Below, piece after piece: positions 61,101 through 64,000 of a stretch of DNA of 64,000 bases (positions are counted from its first letter, which is position 1; each line of letters opens with the position of its first letter). This DNA comes from Hoplostethus atlanticus (Eukaryota; Chordata; Actinopteri; Trachichthyiformes; Trachichthyidae), in assembly GCA_034670405.1 (NCBI GenBank), contig JAXDDX010000005.1, forward strand, positions 5,399,001-5,463,000, written 5' to 3'. A model generated the notes under the pieces. The model was not told where the DNA came from. It saw only the letters and a program-made list of their open reading frames with translations, and ran no database searches. Position numbers and translations under genes: made by a program.

Positions 61101-63624
61101 TGTAGGCTATTGCATTCACTAGAATAGAAAATCAATCAGGCATCAATTTATTGGCCAAACTACATCTACGTTGAAAACATAGGGTGTGACAATGTCTTAC
61201 CTGCCTATCAAAAAAGAGCCACACACACCAGTGAATGTATACATTTACCAAACATTTACACACACACACCACGCATTTCCCTGAGAAAAGGACGGATGGA
61301 TGGCTGGATAGATTGATGCATATGAACAGATTGTGGCGTGGGTGTTTTCGTTTGCGCCGTTACTCTTTAGCTCAAGCTATTTCTGTCCTTCAGGAGCTTG
61401 TCTTTGCTCTCCCTCTAGCTCTGTCAATCATTTTGTCCGGTACACTCATTGTGAGTGTCTCATTAAATTCAAGCCATCAGGATTATTATTATTATATAGT
61501 AAGTTCTAAAAGAAGACTTCATTATAGATGGGGAGATGGTGTGTGTGCTGGTGATCAAACATTCAAATTAGCCAACGGGCGGCGTCTGGACATTTCCAAT
61601 GAGCATTTAACATTTTCTTCCAGCAGTATTGCTATCGTCGTCTTGATGTTTGATGTATGTCTGATCCAGGGCCAAGGGATTCATAGAAGGGCTGGATGGA
61701 TGAATGGATGTGCATGATGTGCCAAACAAAAATGCATTGCATGCATTGAAATGGGAAGAAAAGTCAGTGTCAAAGTATCAAAAGAATAGAATCAAACAAA
61801 TCAAAAGCTAAGGCATTACACCTGAAATGTACGTGCGAAAGGTGCAAACAGCGCGGTTGCACCTGTTCTAAATAAATTGAGGTGCCGTGACTGTGGATTA
61901 CACAACCGCCTTATTGACACTAAGGCACAGTATCAAATAATGAAAATGGCTCCTACTGTATGTGGTCTGTCTAGATTCCTGCATTAGCAAGAGTGAGTGA
62001 CACTAACCTGCTGTGCTTCCTCCCATCTCTCCCTGTTCTCCTCCATGAGCAGATTACTAACCGACTGGACAAAGTTCTGTAACACAAAGAGAAAAAGGTA
62101 TCAGATGGTGTGAGATTATTAGCTTTGTATTCTGAAGTTGTACACCCGCAAAGTCTACAAAAGCCTTTGAAACTGCATTTAGACCATGGGACACTAAAAC
62201 TCTCCATTGAAAGCCAGATTAATGAAATTCTTTTAGGGGGGTCAGCAGCTCCCTAAGGCAGAGTGAGGCAGGTTTCACTGCAGGATTTACTGACTGACGC
62301 CCCCGAGGCTTGAGGAAAATCCTCCCACACAACACTGGAATGATTTCAGACATCTGATAGAAAAATAACAAAACGTATTCACTAGCTGTGGTCAGAGAGG
62401 AACCTCCATCATATCAGAGGTGGATGGCATTGACTGGCTGATTTTTAATAAAAGGCCAGTATCGGCAAATCCATATATCGGTGTCCAAAGCTCCCCATCC
62501 CAACTCACCCTCATGTCTGCACTGCTGGGGCTGTAGTAGGCCCTTCTGAAAATCTCAGTCATGTTCTTCAGTACGTCCACTATGGCCAATAGATCGCCGC
62601 TGTAGCTGGTCCCATCACTGGACGTCACCCTAAGCTTGGTCATCACCTCTGAAACTCCATCTCCCACAAGGCCACGCTGTGCTTTGGACAAATGCTCCCG
62701 AGTCTGGCGTAGAAAGTGACTTCTATTAGTTTTAATAATCAAAATAAGGCCTATGTCACTTCCTTTCAAGCATTTTCTCTGAAGACCTAATAGCCTTAAA
62801 TGTTTTCTTCAGCTTGGTTTAAGTGGCGGGGCCTTGTGAAGGCTTTGGCAGCATAGCATGTCTAGCATCTTTTGATACAAAATTCTCAAGAATAATTTGG
62901 GAATCCATTTCAAGTACTGGGTCCTGACCCAGTACTTGAAAACCTTTGCTCACCAAAGTTTGGATACTGCGGTAATCATTGGAAATGCATTTCATATAGG
63001 TGGGAGTCTCCCAGTAGGCAATGCCCTCCTCATCCAGGGTACAGCGGCGCAGGATAAGCCCTGTGTGGGGACAGAGACAAGGATTCAATATTACTGAAGT
63101 CTGGAAGGATTGCTCCTGATCTAACCTCTTCTACACCATGGGAGTTTAGTGTCATATGGATGATCCTGGGGCAGAGGGGTCGATCAGGGAGATAGAAATG
63201 GGTGGGGCGGGGCTTACCCATGGCATTGGGAGGGCAGCGTACTGCCGCTGTATCCCCAGCAGGAGTCATCTTCCATACAACGTTGGAGAAGTTGTCCTCC
63301 CCACAAATTTCATGGGGTTCTGCACCAGAGAAGAGTATGAAAAAAGAGCATAGAATTGTGTCATATGTGACTTTTACAATAGCTTTCAAATGTGTTTTTA
63401 TGTGGGCTAACACAGTTTTCAGTCAGTTGACAAAGCAATCAGTTTTCAAATTCACTGACCTGGACATCTCTTTTCATTGCAGCGGCGGACCTCCTCTCGG
63501 TCCCCAGGACAAGGCTGGCCTCCGAAGAAGGGCCCAAAACAAACCCTCTGTCTCTGCTGGCTCCCCCCTCCACAGGTCTTGGTACAGCCCACCCACGATG
63601 ACCAGGGCTGCCACTTGCCATCCA
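22178..63624 (-). CDS. adgrb1: Adhesion G protein-coupled receptor B1 (BAI1), 3' part of gene, 24 coding exons
   Basis: Spliced gene, open at its 5' end (beyond the right edge). Family role: a plasma-membrane adhesion GPCR of neurons, glia and phagocytes. Its TSRs bind phosphatidylserine and matrix ligands, its tail recruits ELMO/DOCK and PDZ scaffolds, and its GAIN domain self-cleaves at the GPS. Exons 5' to 3': 63460-63624, 63218-63319, 62954-63060, 62509-62703, 62008-62076, 60341-60449, 59014-59157, 51998-52073, 50608-50710, 50434-50477, 43333-43459, 37958-38061, 37732-37834, 36676-36826, 36506-36575, 36065-36131, 34697-34782, 27488-27659, 27050-27145, 26884-26923, 24977-25632, 23922-23957, 23529-23687, 22178-22372. 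They sum to 3176 bp, about 1057 residues plus stop. Residue numbers below count from the first complete codon here: TSR 1-55, HRM about 56-124, GAIN about 125-413 with GPS cut 400/401, 7TM about 420-660, tail to 1057. I saw no frameshift or internal stop. ADGRB2 and ADGRB3 are less likely, because their remembered tails end in a different octamer before QTEV. Confidence 0.93.
22373..23528 (-). other. adgrb1 intron with two teleost repeat fragments
   Basis: Contains 22640-22870 (plus sense; TGTTGGATGTTCTCCCTGCA, CATGCTGGGATAGGCTCCAG) and 23165-23320 (opposite sense; GCATGCACTGGGTGCGAGGC, CTACCACTCATACCTATGGG). Both are degraded copies of a very common fish interspersed repeat. 22480-22530 (TACTTCAG, CATGTTTCCCAGAATGC type) is shared with about 30495-30530. 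Confidence 0.5.
23529..23687 (-). CDS. adgrb1: adgrb1 exon: RKR helical region, ELMO-binding area
   Basis: 159 bp, 53 codons, phase 0 to 0. It starts [19 protein letters not shown] and ends [16 protein letters not shown]. In mammalian BAI1 an RKR-containing helix in this part of the tail binds ELMO1 and leads to Rac activation. KRWSVSS looks like a basophilic-kinase site. Acceptor ATGTGAAG, donor GTAAGGA. Confidence 0.92.
23922..23957 (-). CDS. adgrb1: adgrb1 exon: tail microexon [12 protein letters not shown]
   Basis: 36 bp, 12 codons, phase 0 to 0: [12 protein letters not shown]. Its pyrimidine tract is almost pure C. Together with the next exon it forms the conserved basic helical segment of the tail. 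Confidence 0.92.
23958..24976 (-). other. adgrb1 intron
   Basis: GC-rich at 24080-24370 and unique otherwise. I see no repeat or gene signal in it. Confidence 0.4.
24977..25632 (-). CDS. adgrb1: adgrb1 exon: large cytoplasmic tail exon
   Basis: 656 bp, phase 1 to 0, about 218 codons. It begins [17 protein letters not shown]. Recognisable blocks are [49 protein letters not shown] and the end [24 protein letters not shown] sequence is a family landmark. There is no polyproline run, although mammalian ADGRB1 has a proline-rich IRSp53-binding stretch in this part of the tail. Serine-rich and probably disordered. Confidence 0.93.
25633..26883 (-). other. adgrb1 intron with R1 fragment and LINE tail
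   Basis: 25665-25790 is a reversed R1 fragment. 25845-26095 is a LINE 3' end. 26100-26880 is unique. I looked here for a small tail exon known in mammals and found none with both splice sites. Confidence 0.5.
25845..26095 (-). mobile_element. LINE 3' end (L2/CR1-like), third copy
   Basis: CATTACATTACATTACAGGC, TATCCAAAGCGACTTACAAT and TAGTCACCAGAAATCGTAAG match the left arm at 7937-8292 closely, in the same orientation, ending at GGAAGGGTCAGGGTAGTGTT. A recently active family in this genome. Confidence 0.75.
26884..26923 (-). CDS. adgrb1: adgrb1 exon: cytoplasmic tail, 40 bp
   Basis: 40 bp, phase 0 to 1: [13 protein letters not shown] plus a split glycine codon. It joins in frame directly to the 656-bp tail exon to give RSGTLKR. 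The roughly 15-codon segment that I recall between these points in mammalian ADGRB1 was not found in the intervening intron. Confidence 0.9.
27050..27145 (-). CDS. adgrb1: adgrb1 exon: proximal cytoplasmic tail
   Basis: 96 bp, 32 codons, phase 0 to 0. It encodes [20 protein letters not shown], then [12 protein letters not shown]. It starts the cytoplasmic tail straight after TM7. Acceptor CTGCAG, donor GTGTGAA. Confidence 0.92.
27190..27450 (-). repeat. R1 repeat fragment, reversed
   Basis: Lies in the short intron 27146-27487. Contains AGTAGGATTAGACTGATATA, ATCTGGTCCAGTCAGC, TGGTTCAGAGGCTTTTCCAC and CAAAAACCCATATCGGTCAA. Confidence 0.65.
27488..27659 (-). CDS. adgrb1: adgrb1 exon: TM6, extracellular loop 3 and TM7
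   Basis: 172 bp, phase 2 to 0. It encodes [20 protein letters not shown] (TM6), the loop VLAITDRRS, then [20 protein letters not shown] and HCILRRE (TM7 and start of helix 8). LLALTW and FDSLEGFVI are family-B2 signatures. Acceptor CCTGCAG, donor GTACCGC. Confidence 0.94.
27821..27992. mobile_element. Hairpin MITE, copy 1 (172 bp)
   Basis: Begins GTAGGGGAGACCGGGGTACT and ends with the matching inverted CCCCGGTCTCCCCTAC. ACTAAAAATAGAACGTTTC also recurs inverted, so the terminal inverted repeats are about 45-50 bp. No ORF, so it is non-autonomous. TA lies at each end, possibly a Tc1/mariner-type target duplication. Confidence 0.8.
28700..29165 (-). repeat. R1 repeat, nearly full length, reversed
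   Basis: Runs from AGGGTTAGACCGATATATCG to CCCATATTGATCAAACCCTA. The two ends are imperfect inverted repeats of each other (AGGGTT-GACC-ATAT), which suggests a DNA-transposon-derived element of about 465 bp. A TA microsatellite lies at 28806-28827. No ORF. Confidence 0.7.
29209..29390. repeat. Two (CA)n microsatellites 84 bp apart
   Basis: About 25 CA units at 29209-29258 and 24 at 29343-29390. They create the spurious ORF through this segment. Confidence 0.95.
31999..32060 (-). pseudogene. Coding-like segment, copy A of inverted pair
   Basis: The minus strand reads [20 protein letters not shown] within a 193-codon ORF (31677-32258). The same peptide with conservative changes is encoded on the plus strand at 32539. 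I do not recognise the source protein. A pyrimidine tract lies just before it in the sense direction. Confidence 0.35.
32539..32603 (+). pseudogene. Coding-like segment, copy B of inverted pair
   Basis: The plus strand reads [20 protein letters not shown]. Most differences from copy A fall at third codon positions or swap Val for Ile. Similarity also reaches about 40 bp upstream (AAAGTTTGAATGTCTATTTT). Not an adgrb1 exon that I know of. Confidence 0.35.
33355..33985 (+). repeat. R1 repeat copy, interrupted by a MITE
   Basis: 33355-33560 is the start of R1 (TTTGACTGATATGGGCTTTT, CACCGATAGACAATATTC). 33885-33985 is its end (ATCATATCAGAGGTGGACGA, TATATCGGTCTAACCCTA). The MITE at 33571-33745 lies between them. 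Confidence 0.6.
33571..33745. mobile_element. Hairpin MITE, copy 2 (175 bp)
   Basis: GTAGGGGAGACTGGGGTACT at one end and CCCCGGTCTCCCCTAC at the other. The internal GCTGTGAATCATTCACAGAC is shared with copy 1 at 27821-27992. Confidence 0.8.
34697..34782 (-). CDS. adgrb1: adgrb1 exon: TM5 and intracellular loop 3
   Basis: 86 bp, phase 0 to 2. It encodes [18 protein letters not shown] and [10 protein letters not shown]. This is the end of TM5 and a short charged third intracellular loop. Acceptor TTGGCAG, donor GTATGCC. The next intron is 7 kb. Confidence 0.92.
34783..36064 (-). other. adgrb1 intron with two repeats
   Basis: 35350-35600 is repeat R2 (see 36995). 35690-35895 is a LINE-like 3' end closing with AAAATAAAGTTTATTATT repeats. 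The rest is unique, with nothing clear. Confidence 0.5.
35690..35895 (+). mobile_element. LINE 3' end ending in (ATT)n
   Basis: T-rich 3' UTR-like sequence, then GATACGTGCTACAAAAATAA and AGTTTATTATTATTATTATT. This ending is typical of fish Rex/L2-type LINE tails. No coding part remains. Confidence 0.5.
36065..36131 (-). CDS. adgrb1: adgrb1 exon: extracellular loop 2 and TM5 start
   Basis: 67 bp, phase 2 to 0. It encodes [20 protein letters not shown], then VL. The loop-2 cysteine that normally pairs with TM3 is present in YCWLS. Acceptor CTCTTAG, donor GTACTTC. Confidence 0.92.
36132..36505 (-). other. Short adgrb1 intron, purine-rich on plus strand
   Basis: 36132-36380 is almost all A and G on the plus strand (pyrimidine-rich in the transcript). 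The long minus-strand ORFs here come from that composition. Confidence 0.6.
36506..36575 (-). CDS. adgrb1: adgrb1 exon: TM4
   Basis: 70 bp, phase 1 to 2. It encodes [20 protein letters not shown] and PS. TM4 is followed by the start of extracellular loop 2. The intron before it is only 100 bp. Confidence 0.92.
36676..36826 (-). CDS. adgrb1: adgrb1 exon: TM3 and intracellular loop 2
   Basis: 151 bp, phase 0 to 1. It encodes [20 protein letters not shown], then [20 protein letters not shown] and [13 protein letters not shown]3 carries the [12 protein letters not shown] core. [10 protein letters not shown] is the basic second intracellular loop, which faces the G protein. Acceptor GTTTCAG, donor GTGGGGG. 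Confidence 0.94.
36905..37675 (+). repeat. R1 copy interrupted by repeat R2
   Basis: 36905-36985 is the start of R1 (GGTTCGACCAATGTGGGTTG). 37345-37675 is the rest (TTGTCAGGGTGGGAAAGCCT, TTTTCCCATAGACAACTAGT, ACATCGGTCTAACTC). 36995-37275 between them is R2 (GATGGTGGAAGGAGTGAAAG, TCACTTCCAACA, GGTTTATGGGAAATGTAGTC, GATAGAGGCTACCA), also found at 35350-35600. Confidence 0.6.
37732..37834 (-). CDS. adgrb1: adgrb1 exon: intracellular loop 1 and TM2
   Basis: 103 bp, phase 2 to 0. It encodes [20 protein letters not shown], then [15 protein letters not shown]. As I remember the family, [15 protein letters not shown] fits ADGRB1, whereas ADGRB2 has IILLN here. This is one of the two main reasons for choosing ADGRB1. 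Confidence 0.94.
37958..38061 (-). CDS. adgrb1: adgrb1 exon: linker and transmembrane helix 1
   Basis: 104 bp, phase 0 to 2. It starts [20 protein letters not shown] and continues into the hydrophobic [14 protein letters not shown]. This is TM1 after the Stachel. Acceptor CTTCCCAG, donor GTAAGAC. Confidence 0.93.
39290..39680 (+). repeat. R1 repeat copy
   Basis: From AAGTTTGACCAATATGGATT to CATATATCGGTCTAATCCTG, with GAAAAGCCTCTGAAACAGCA, CATTTAGATCATGGGACACT and GACTGGACCAGATCTGATTT inside. Confidence 0.7.
39693..39726. repeat. Pentamer repeat (GAGGC)n
   Basis: About seven copies of GAGGC immediately after an R1 copy. Confidence 0.9.
40519..40538. repeat. Small hairpin in GC-rich segment
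   Basis: TCAGGGT, loop CGAGAT, ACCCTGA. It lies inside a wider near-symmetrical stretch (40470-40570) in which CTTCGTGAGC occurs twice. Function unknown. Confidence 0.6.
43333..43459 (-). CDS. adgrb1: adgrb1 exon: GPS motif and end of GAIN
   Basis: 127 bp, phase 2 to 0. It contains [17 protein letters not shown], then [20 protein letters not shown]. In adhesion GPCRs the bond before Ser/Thr in (H/R)-L-(S/T) is cut autocatalytically, and CDRL/STF is intact here, so cleavage should be possible between residues 400 and 401. The residues after the cut form the tethered agonist (Stachel). Confidence 0.94.
43797..43930. repeat. (AAT)n-rich tract
   Basis: Imperfect AAT/AAC trinucleotides, which create hydrophobic false ORFs on both strands. 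Confidence 0.9.
45415..45465. repeat. (ACCAG)n short tandem repeat
   Basis: Seven to eight imperfect ACCAG copies. Confidence 0.85.
46590..47037. repeat. 45-bp minisatellite, about 10 copies of two unit types
   Basis: The unit includes AACATAGTGTATGCTAAAGT and TAGCGTGGAGCCTACTATCA. Type A has TATGCTAAAGTG and type B has TATTCTAAAGGG. The order is A B A B B B A B A A. The length is a multiple of three without stops, so both strands are open for about 160-175 codons; that is a by-product, not a gene. Confidence 0.95.
49417..49702. repeat. Two (CT)n microsatellites
   Basis: CT tracts at 49417-49484 and 49668-49702 inside an adgrb1 intron. GA-rich in the transcript sense. Confidence 0.9.
49995..50375 (-). 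repeat. R1 repeat copy, reversed
   Basis: From TAGGGTTGGACTGATATATG to AAACCCATATCAGTCAAACC, with GGAAGCCCTTAACCTGAACT and GTTTCAGTAGAGAGTTTTAG inside. It ends about 60 bp before the short GAIN exon on the plus-strand scale. Confidence 0.65.
50434..50477 (-). CDS. adgrb1: adgrb1 exon: GAIN subdomain B, short
   Basis: 44 bp, phase 0 to 2: [17 protein letters not shown] is a possible N-glycosylation site, and the cysteine is the first GPS-region cysteine. The pyrimidine tract of the acceptor is a run of 15 C in the transcript sense (50483-50497 on the plus strand). Confidence 0.9.
50608..50710 (-). CDS. adgrb1: adgrb1 exon: GAIN subdomain B
   Basis: 103 bp, phase 2 to 0. It encodes [18 protein letters not shown], then [19 protein letters not shown] is a possible N-glycosylation site. 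Acceptor CTCTGCAG, donor GTGAGTG. The next intron is only 130 bp. Confidence 0.92.
50711..51997 (-). other. adgrb1 intron, mostly unique
   Basis: No repeat family recognised except the 23-C run at 51952-51974. No gene signal. Confidence 0.45.
51952..51974. repeat. C23 homopolymer close to a splice donor
   Basis: On the adgrb1 transcript this is G23 at intron positions +24 to +46 after exon 51998-52073. Confidence 0.95.
51998..52073 (-). CDS. adgrb1: adgrb1 exon: GAIN subdomain B
   Basis: 76 bp, phase 1 to 2. It encodes [19 protein letters not shown] and SILTLQR across its split codons. It lies between a TG-rich tract in the upstream intron and a 23-nt G run (RNA sense) starting 24 nt after its donor. 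Confidence 0.9.
52098..52154. repeat. (CA)n microsatellite close to a splice acceptor
   Basis: In the transcript it is a UG-rich tract at about -25 to -81 before exon 51998-52073. Confidence 0.95.
52495..52860. mobile_element. Possible hAT-like fragment
   Basis: GGTTCTCAAAGTGGGGTCCA, GGGGGTCCCC and CTACATCTTATGGGGATCC resemble the ends of hAT-derived repeats (GGTTCTCAA-GGGG type). No clear second terminus was seen, so the call is weak. Confidence 0.35.
53165..53330 (+). pseudogene. L1-like ORF1 fragment
   Basis: Plus strand reads [20 protein letters not shown], then [18 protein letters not shown], the coiled-coil block of fish L1 ORF1 proteins. It breaks off at about 53330, where unrelated DNA (53331-53860) follows. 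Confidence 0.55.
54335..55960 (+). pseudogene. L1-like ORF2 remnant, frameshifted and interrupted
   Basis: 54350-54400 resembles the endonuclease start (NWNCRGVKL). 54931-55075 encodes [40 protein letters not shown] and LMYWKHF, the C-terminal block of fish L1 ORF2. 55680-55730 retains a [16 protein letters not shown] zinc-knuckle area. Many stops and large deletions. A MITE sits at 54588-54769. Confidence 0.7.
54588..54769. mobile_element. hAT-type MITE with target site duplication (182 bp)
   Basis: Ends CAGGGGTGGTAAAAAGTAGA and TCTACTTTTTACACCCCTG are inverted repeats with hAT-like CAGGG tips. The flanks CCCGAACG (54580-54587) and CCCGAACA (54770-54777) form an 8-bp target duplication with one mismatch. 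No ORF. Inserted into the L1 remnant. Confidence 0.85.
58938..58960. repeat. (GAGT)n short tandem repeat
   Basis: Five to six GTGA units, 54 bp from the low end of exon 59014-59157 (downstream of its donor in transcript sense). Confidence 0.9.
59014..59157 (-). CDS. adgrb1: adgrb1 exon: start of GAIN subdomain B
   Basis: 144 bp, phase 1 to 1. It encodes [20 protein letters not shown], then [20 protein letters not shown] and NILSTGKP. The ISFPMKGW block is characteristic of the family and begins the beta-sandwich part of GAIN. Acceptor CTTATAG, donor GTGAGAG. The next intron (52074-59013) is 6.9 kb. Confidence 0.92.
59158..60340 (-). other. adgrb1 intron
   Basis: 60100-60285 resembles a degraded teleost repeat (TTTACATTTTAGTGACTTAG, TTGCTCAAGGGCACTTACAG). 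The rest is unique, with no clear signal. Confidence 0.45.
60341..60449 (-). CDS. adgrb1: adgrb1 exon: GAIN domain helix
   Basis: 109 bp, phase 0 to 1. It encodes [20 protein letters not shown], then [16 protein letters not shown]. This is helical GAIN subdomain A, conserved in the ADGRB family. Acceptor CTCAG, donor GTCAGCC. Confidence 0.92.
60450..62007 (-). other. adgrb1 intron
   Basis: 60543-60610 shares a segment with 57588-57652 (GCAGATTACATG-TGTGGACA). Otherwise unique DNA. The plus-strand ORF at 61235-61717 has no recognisable domain. Confidence 0.45.
62008..62076 (-). CDS. adgrb1: adgrb1 exon: GAIN domain helix
   Basis: 69 bp, 23 codons, phase 0 to 0: [18 protein letters not shown] followed by EEAQQ. 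Acceptor TGTTACAG, donor GTTAGTG. It continues GAIN subdomain A and joins in frame with both neighbours. Confidence 0.9.
62135..62490 (+). repeat. R1 repeat fragments
   Basis: 62155-62220 (GCATTTAGACCATGGGACAC, TAAAACTCTCCATTGAAAGC) and 62400-62490 (CATCATATCAGAGGTGGATG, AATAAAAGGCCAGTATCGGC), separated by unrelated DNA. The second ends about 20 bp from the donor of exon 62509-62703. Confidence 0.6.
62509..62703 (-). CDS. adgrb1: adgrb1 exon: GAIN domain, subdomain A
   Basis: 195 bp, phase 0 to 0, 65 codons. It starts [20 protein letters not shown] and contains [19 protein letters not shown] and [17 protein letters not shown]. This is the helical N-terminal part of the GAIN domain and follows the family sequence closely. 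Confidence 0.92.
62908..62941. repeat. Perfect 16-bp hairpin 13 nt after a splice donor
   Basis: TTTCAAGTACTGGGTC is followed by a 2-nt spacer and its exact reverse complement. In the adgrb1 transcript it starts at intron position +13 after the second HRM exon, where it could fold and affect access to the 5' splice site. Confidence 0.9.
62954..63060 (-). CDS. adgrb1: adgrb1 exon: second half of HRM domain
   Basis: 107 bp, phase 1 to 0. It encodes [16 protein letters not shown], then [19 protein letters not shown]. The YWETPTY block and the final cysteine close the HRM domain. The donor (GTGAGC) is followed 13 nt later by a 16-bp perfect hairpin in the intron (separate entry). Confidence 0.92.
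63218..63319 (-). CDS. adgrb1: adgrb1 exon: first half of hormone-receptor (HRM) domain
   Basis: 102 bp, phase 1 to 1. It begins [16 protein letters not shown] and ends CPPNAMG. The cysteines and the tryptophan fit the HRM fold that follows the TSRs in ADGRB proteins. The intron to the previous exon is only 140 bp. Acceptor GTGCAG, donor GTAAGC. Confidence 0.92.
63460..63624 (-). CDS. adgrb1: adgrb1 exon: last thrombospondin type-1 repeat
   Basis: 165 bp, phase 1 at both ends, as is usual for a TSR module exon. It has the W-x-x-W-x-x-W ladder (WQPWSSW), then CTKTCGGG and paired cysteines ending in RRCNEKRCP. In the family this module mediates ligand binding outside the cell. The acceptor reads CTGTCAG and the donor GTCAGTG. 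Earlier TSRs must lie beyond 64000. Confidence 0.92.
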
Positions 63625-64000
63625 CTGACAGAGTGCGTAAGACATGAAGGCATTAGACAGGGCCAAAGGTGCTGGAACTTTGGAGGCCTGAACATACACC
63701 CATCCTATAAGCCTAAACCACAAATTGGGTCTGCAACAGAGAAATTAAGCCATAGATTTTCCTTGTTTGCCCCAAGAATTCAGGTGTGTCTTATGGTCAC
63801 TGGTTGGAAAATGTTCTCCACATTGGAAAAGACAAATTAAAACTTAAGAGTAAAATACCAAGTGTCTCCTAAAGAGTAGTGAGCGAGTGCATCGTCCAGA
63901 GAAAGCTGGATTCACCAACTCTCTTTCCCTTTGGTGTTCTTTGGTAAACGTCTTTGGCAAACATGCCAACCCGGTCTTACAGGATTTCTGGGTGTTGAGG
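63625..64000 (-). other. Start of the next adgrb1 intron toward 5'
   Basis: No further TSR or exon could be read in any frame up to the window edge. Confidence 0.5.

Noticed and set aside
61235..61717. 160-codon plus-strand ORF in an intron
   Set aside because: No similarity recognised and it begins in a CA-rich tract. Likely chance.
63202..63840. 212-codon plus-strand ORF at the right edge
   Set aside because: Lies antisense to two confirmed adgrb1 exons and the introns around them.

Overview
The window is vertebrate nuclear DNA, almost certainly from a teleost fish. The one cellular gene is a multi-exon adhesion GPCR with GT-AG introns. The repeats are of fish types: Tc1-like and hAT-type DNA transposons, L2/CR1-like and L1-like LINE remnants, and very abundant CA/GT, CT/GA and ATT microsatellites. 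No bacterial, phage, viral or CRISPR structure was seen.

The gene is adgrb1 (BAI1, brain-specific angiogenesis inhibitor 1) on the minus strand. It fills 22178-63624 and runs off the right edge. I resolved 24 coding exons, all with GT-AG boundaries and a continuous reading frame. Together they encode about 1057 residues plus the stop: the last thrombospondin type-1 repeat, the hormone-receptor (HRM) domain, the GAIN domain with an intact GPS, all seven membrane helices, and the long cytoplasmic tail ending in the PDZ ligand QTEV. The signal peptide, remaining TSRs, 5' exons and promoter lie beyond position 64000. The ADGRB1 call rests on the [15 protein letters not shown] membrane exon and the IMDLQTEV terminus, judged against remembered family sequences. 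I cannot choose between fish paralogs a and b.

Layout: 1-20.5 kb is gene-free DNA downstream of adgrb1. It holds repeats, an L2-like LINE with a 476-codon reverse transcriptase ORF (12863-14625) inserted into an older Tc1-like transposon, a head-to-head pair of LINE tails (7.9-9.1 kb), and a few unique AT-rich blocks that could be conserved noncoding DNA. About 20.54-22.18 kb is the likely 3' UTR. From 22.2 to 63.6 kb the exons alternate with introns of 100 bp to 7 kb.

The introns carry at least eight copies or fragments of a 450-500 bp repeat with similar inverted ends (more lie in the downstream flank), two copies of a 172-175 bp hairpin MITE, a hAT-type MITE with its target duplication inside an L1 remnant, a 45-bp minisatellite, and a diverged inverted pair of coding-like segments. 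Three exons have unusual intronic neighbours close to their splice sites: a 16-bp perfect hairpin 13 nt after one donor, a 23-nt G tract (RNA sense) 24 nt after another with a UG tract before the same exon, and a C15 tract at an acceptor.
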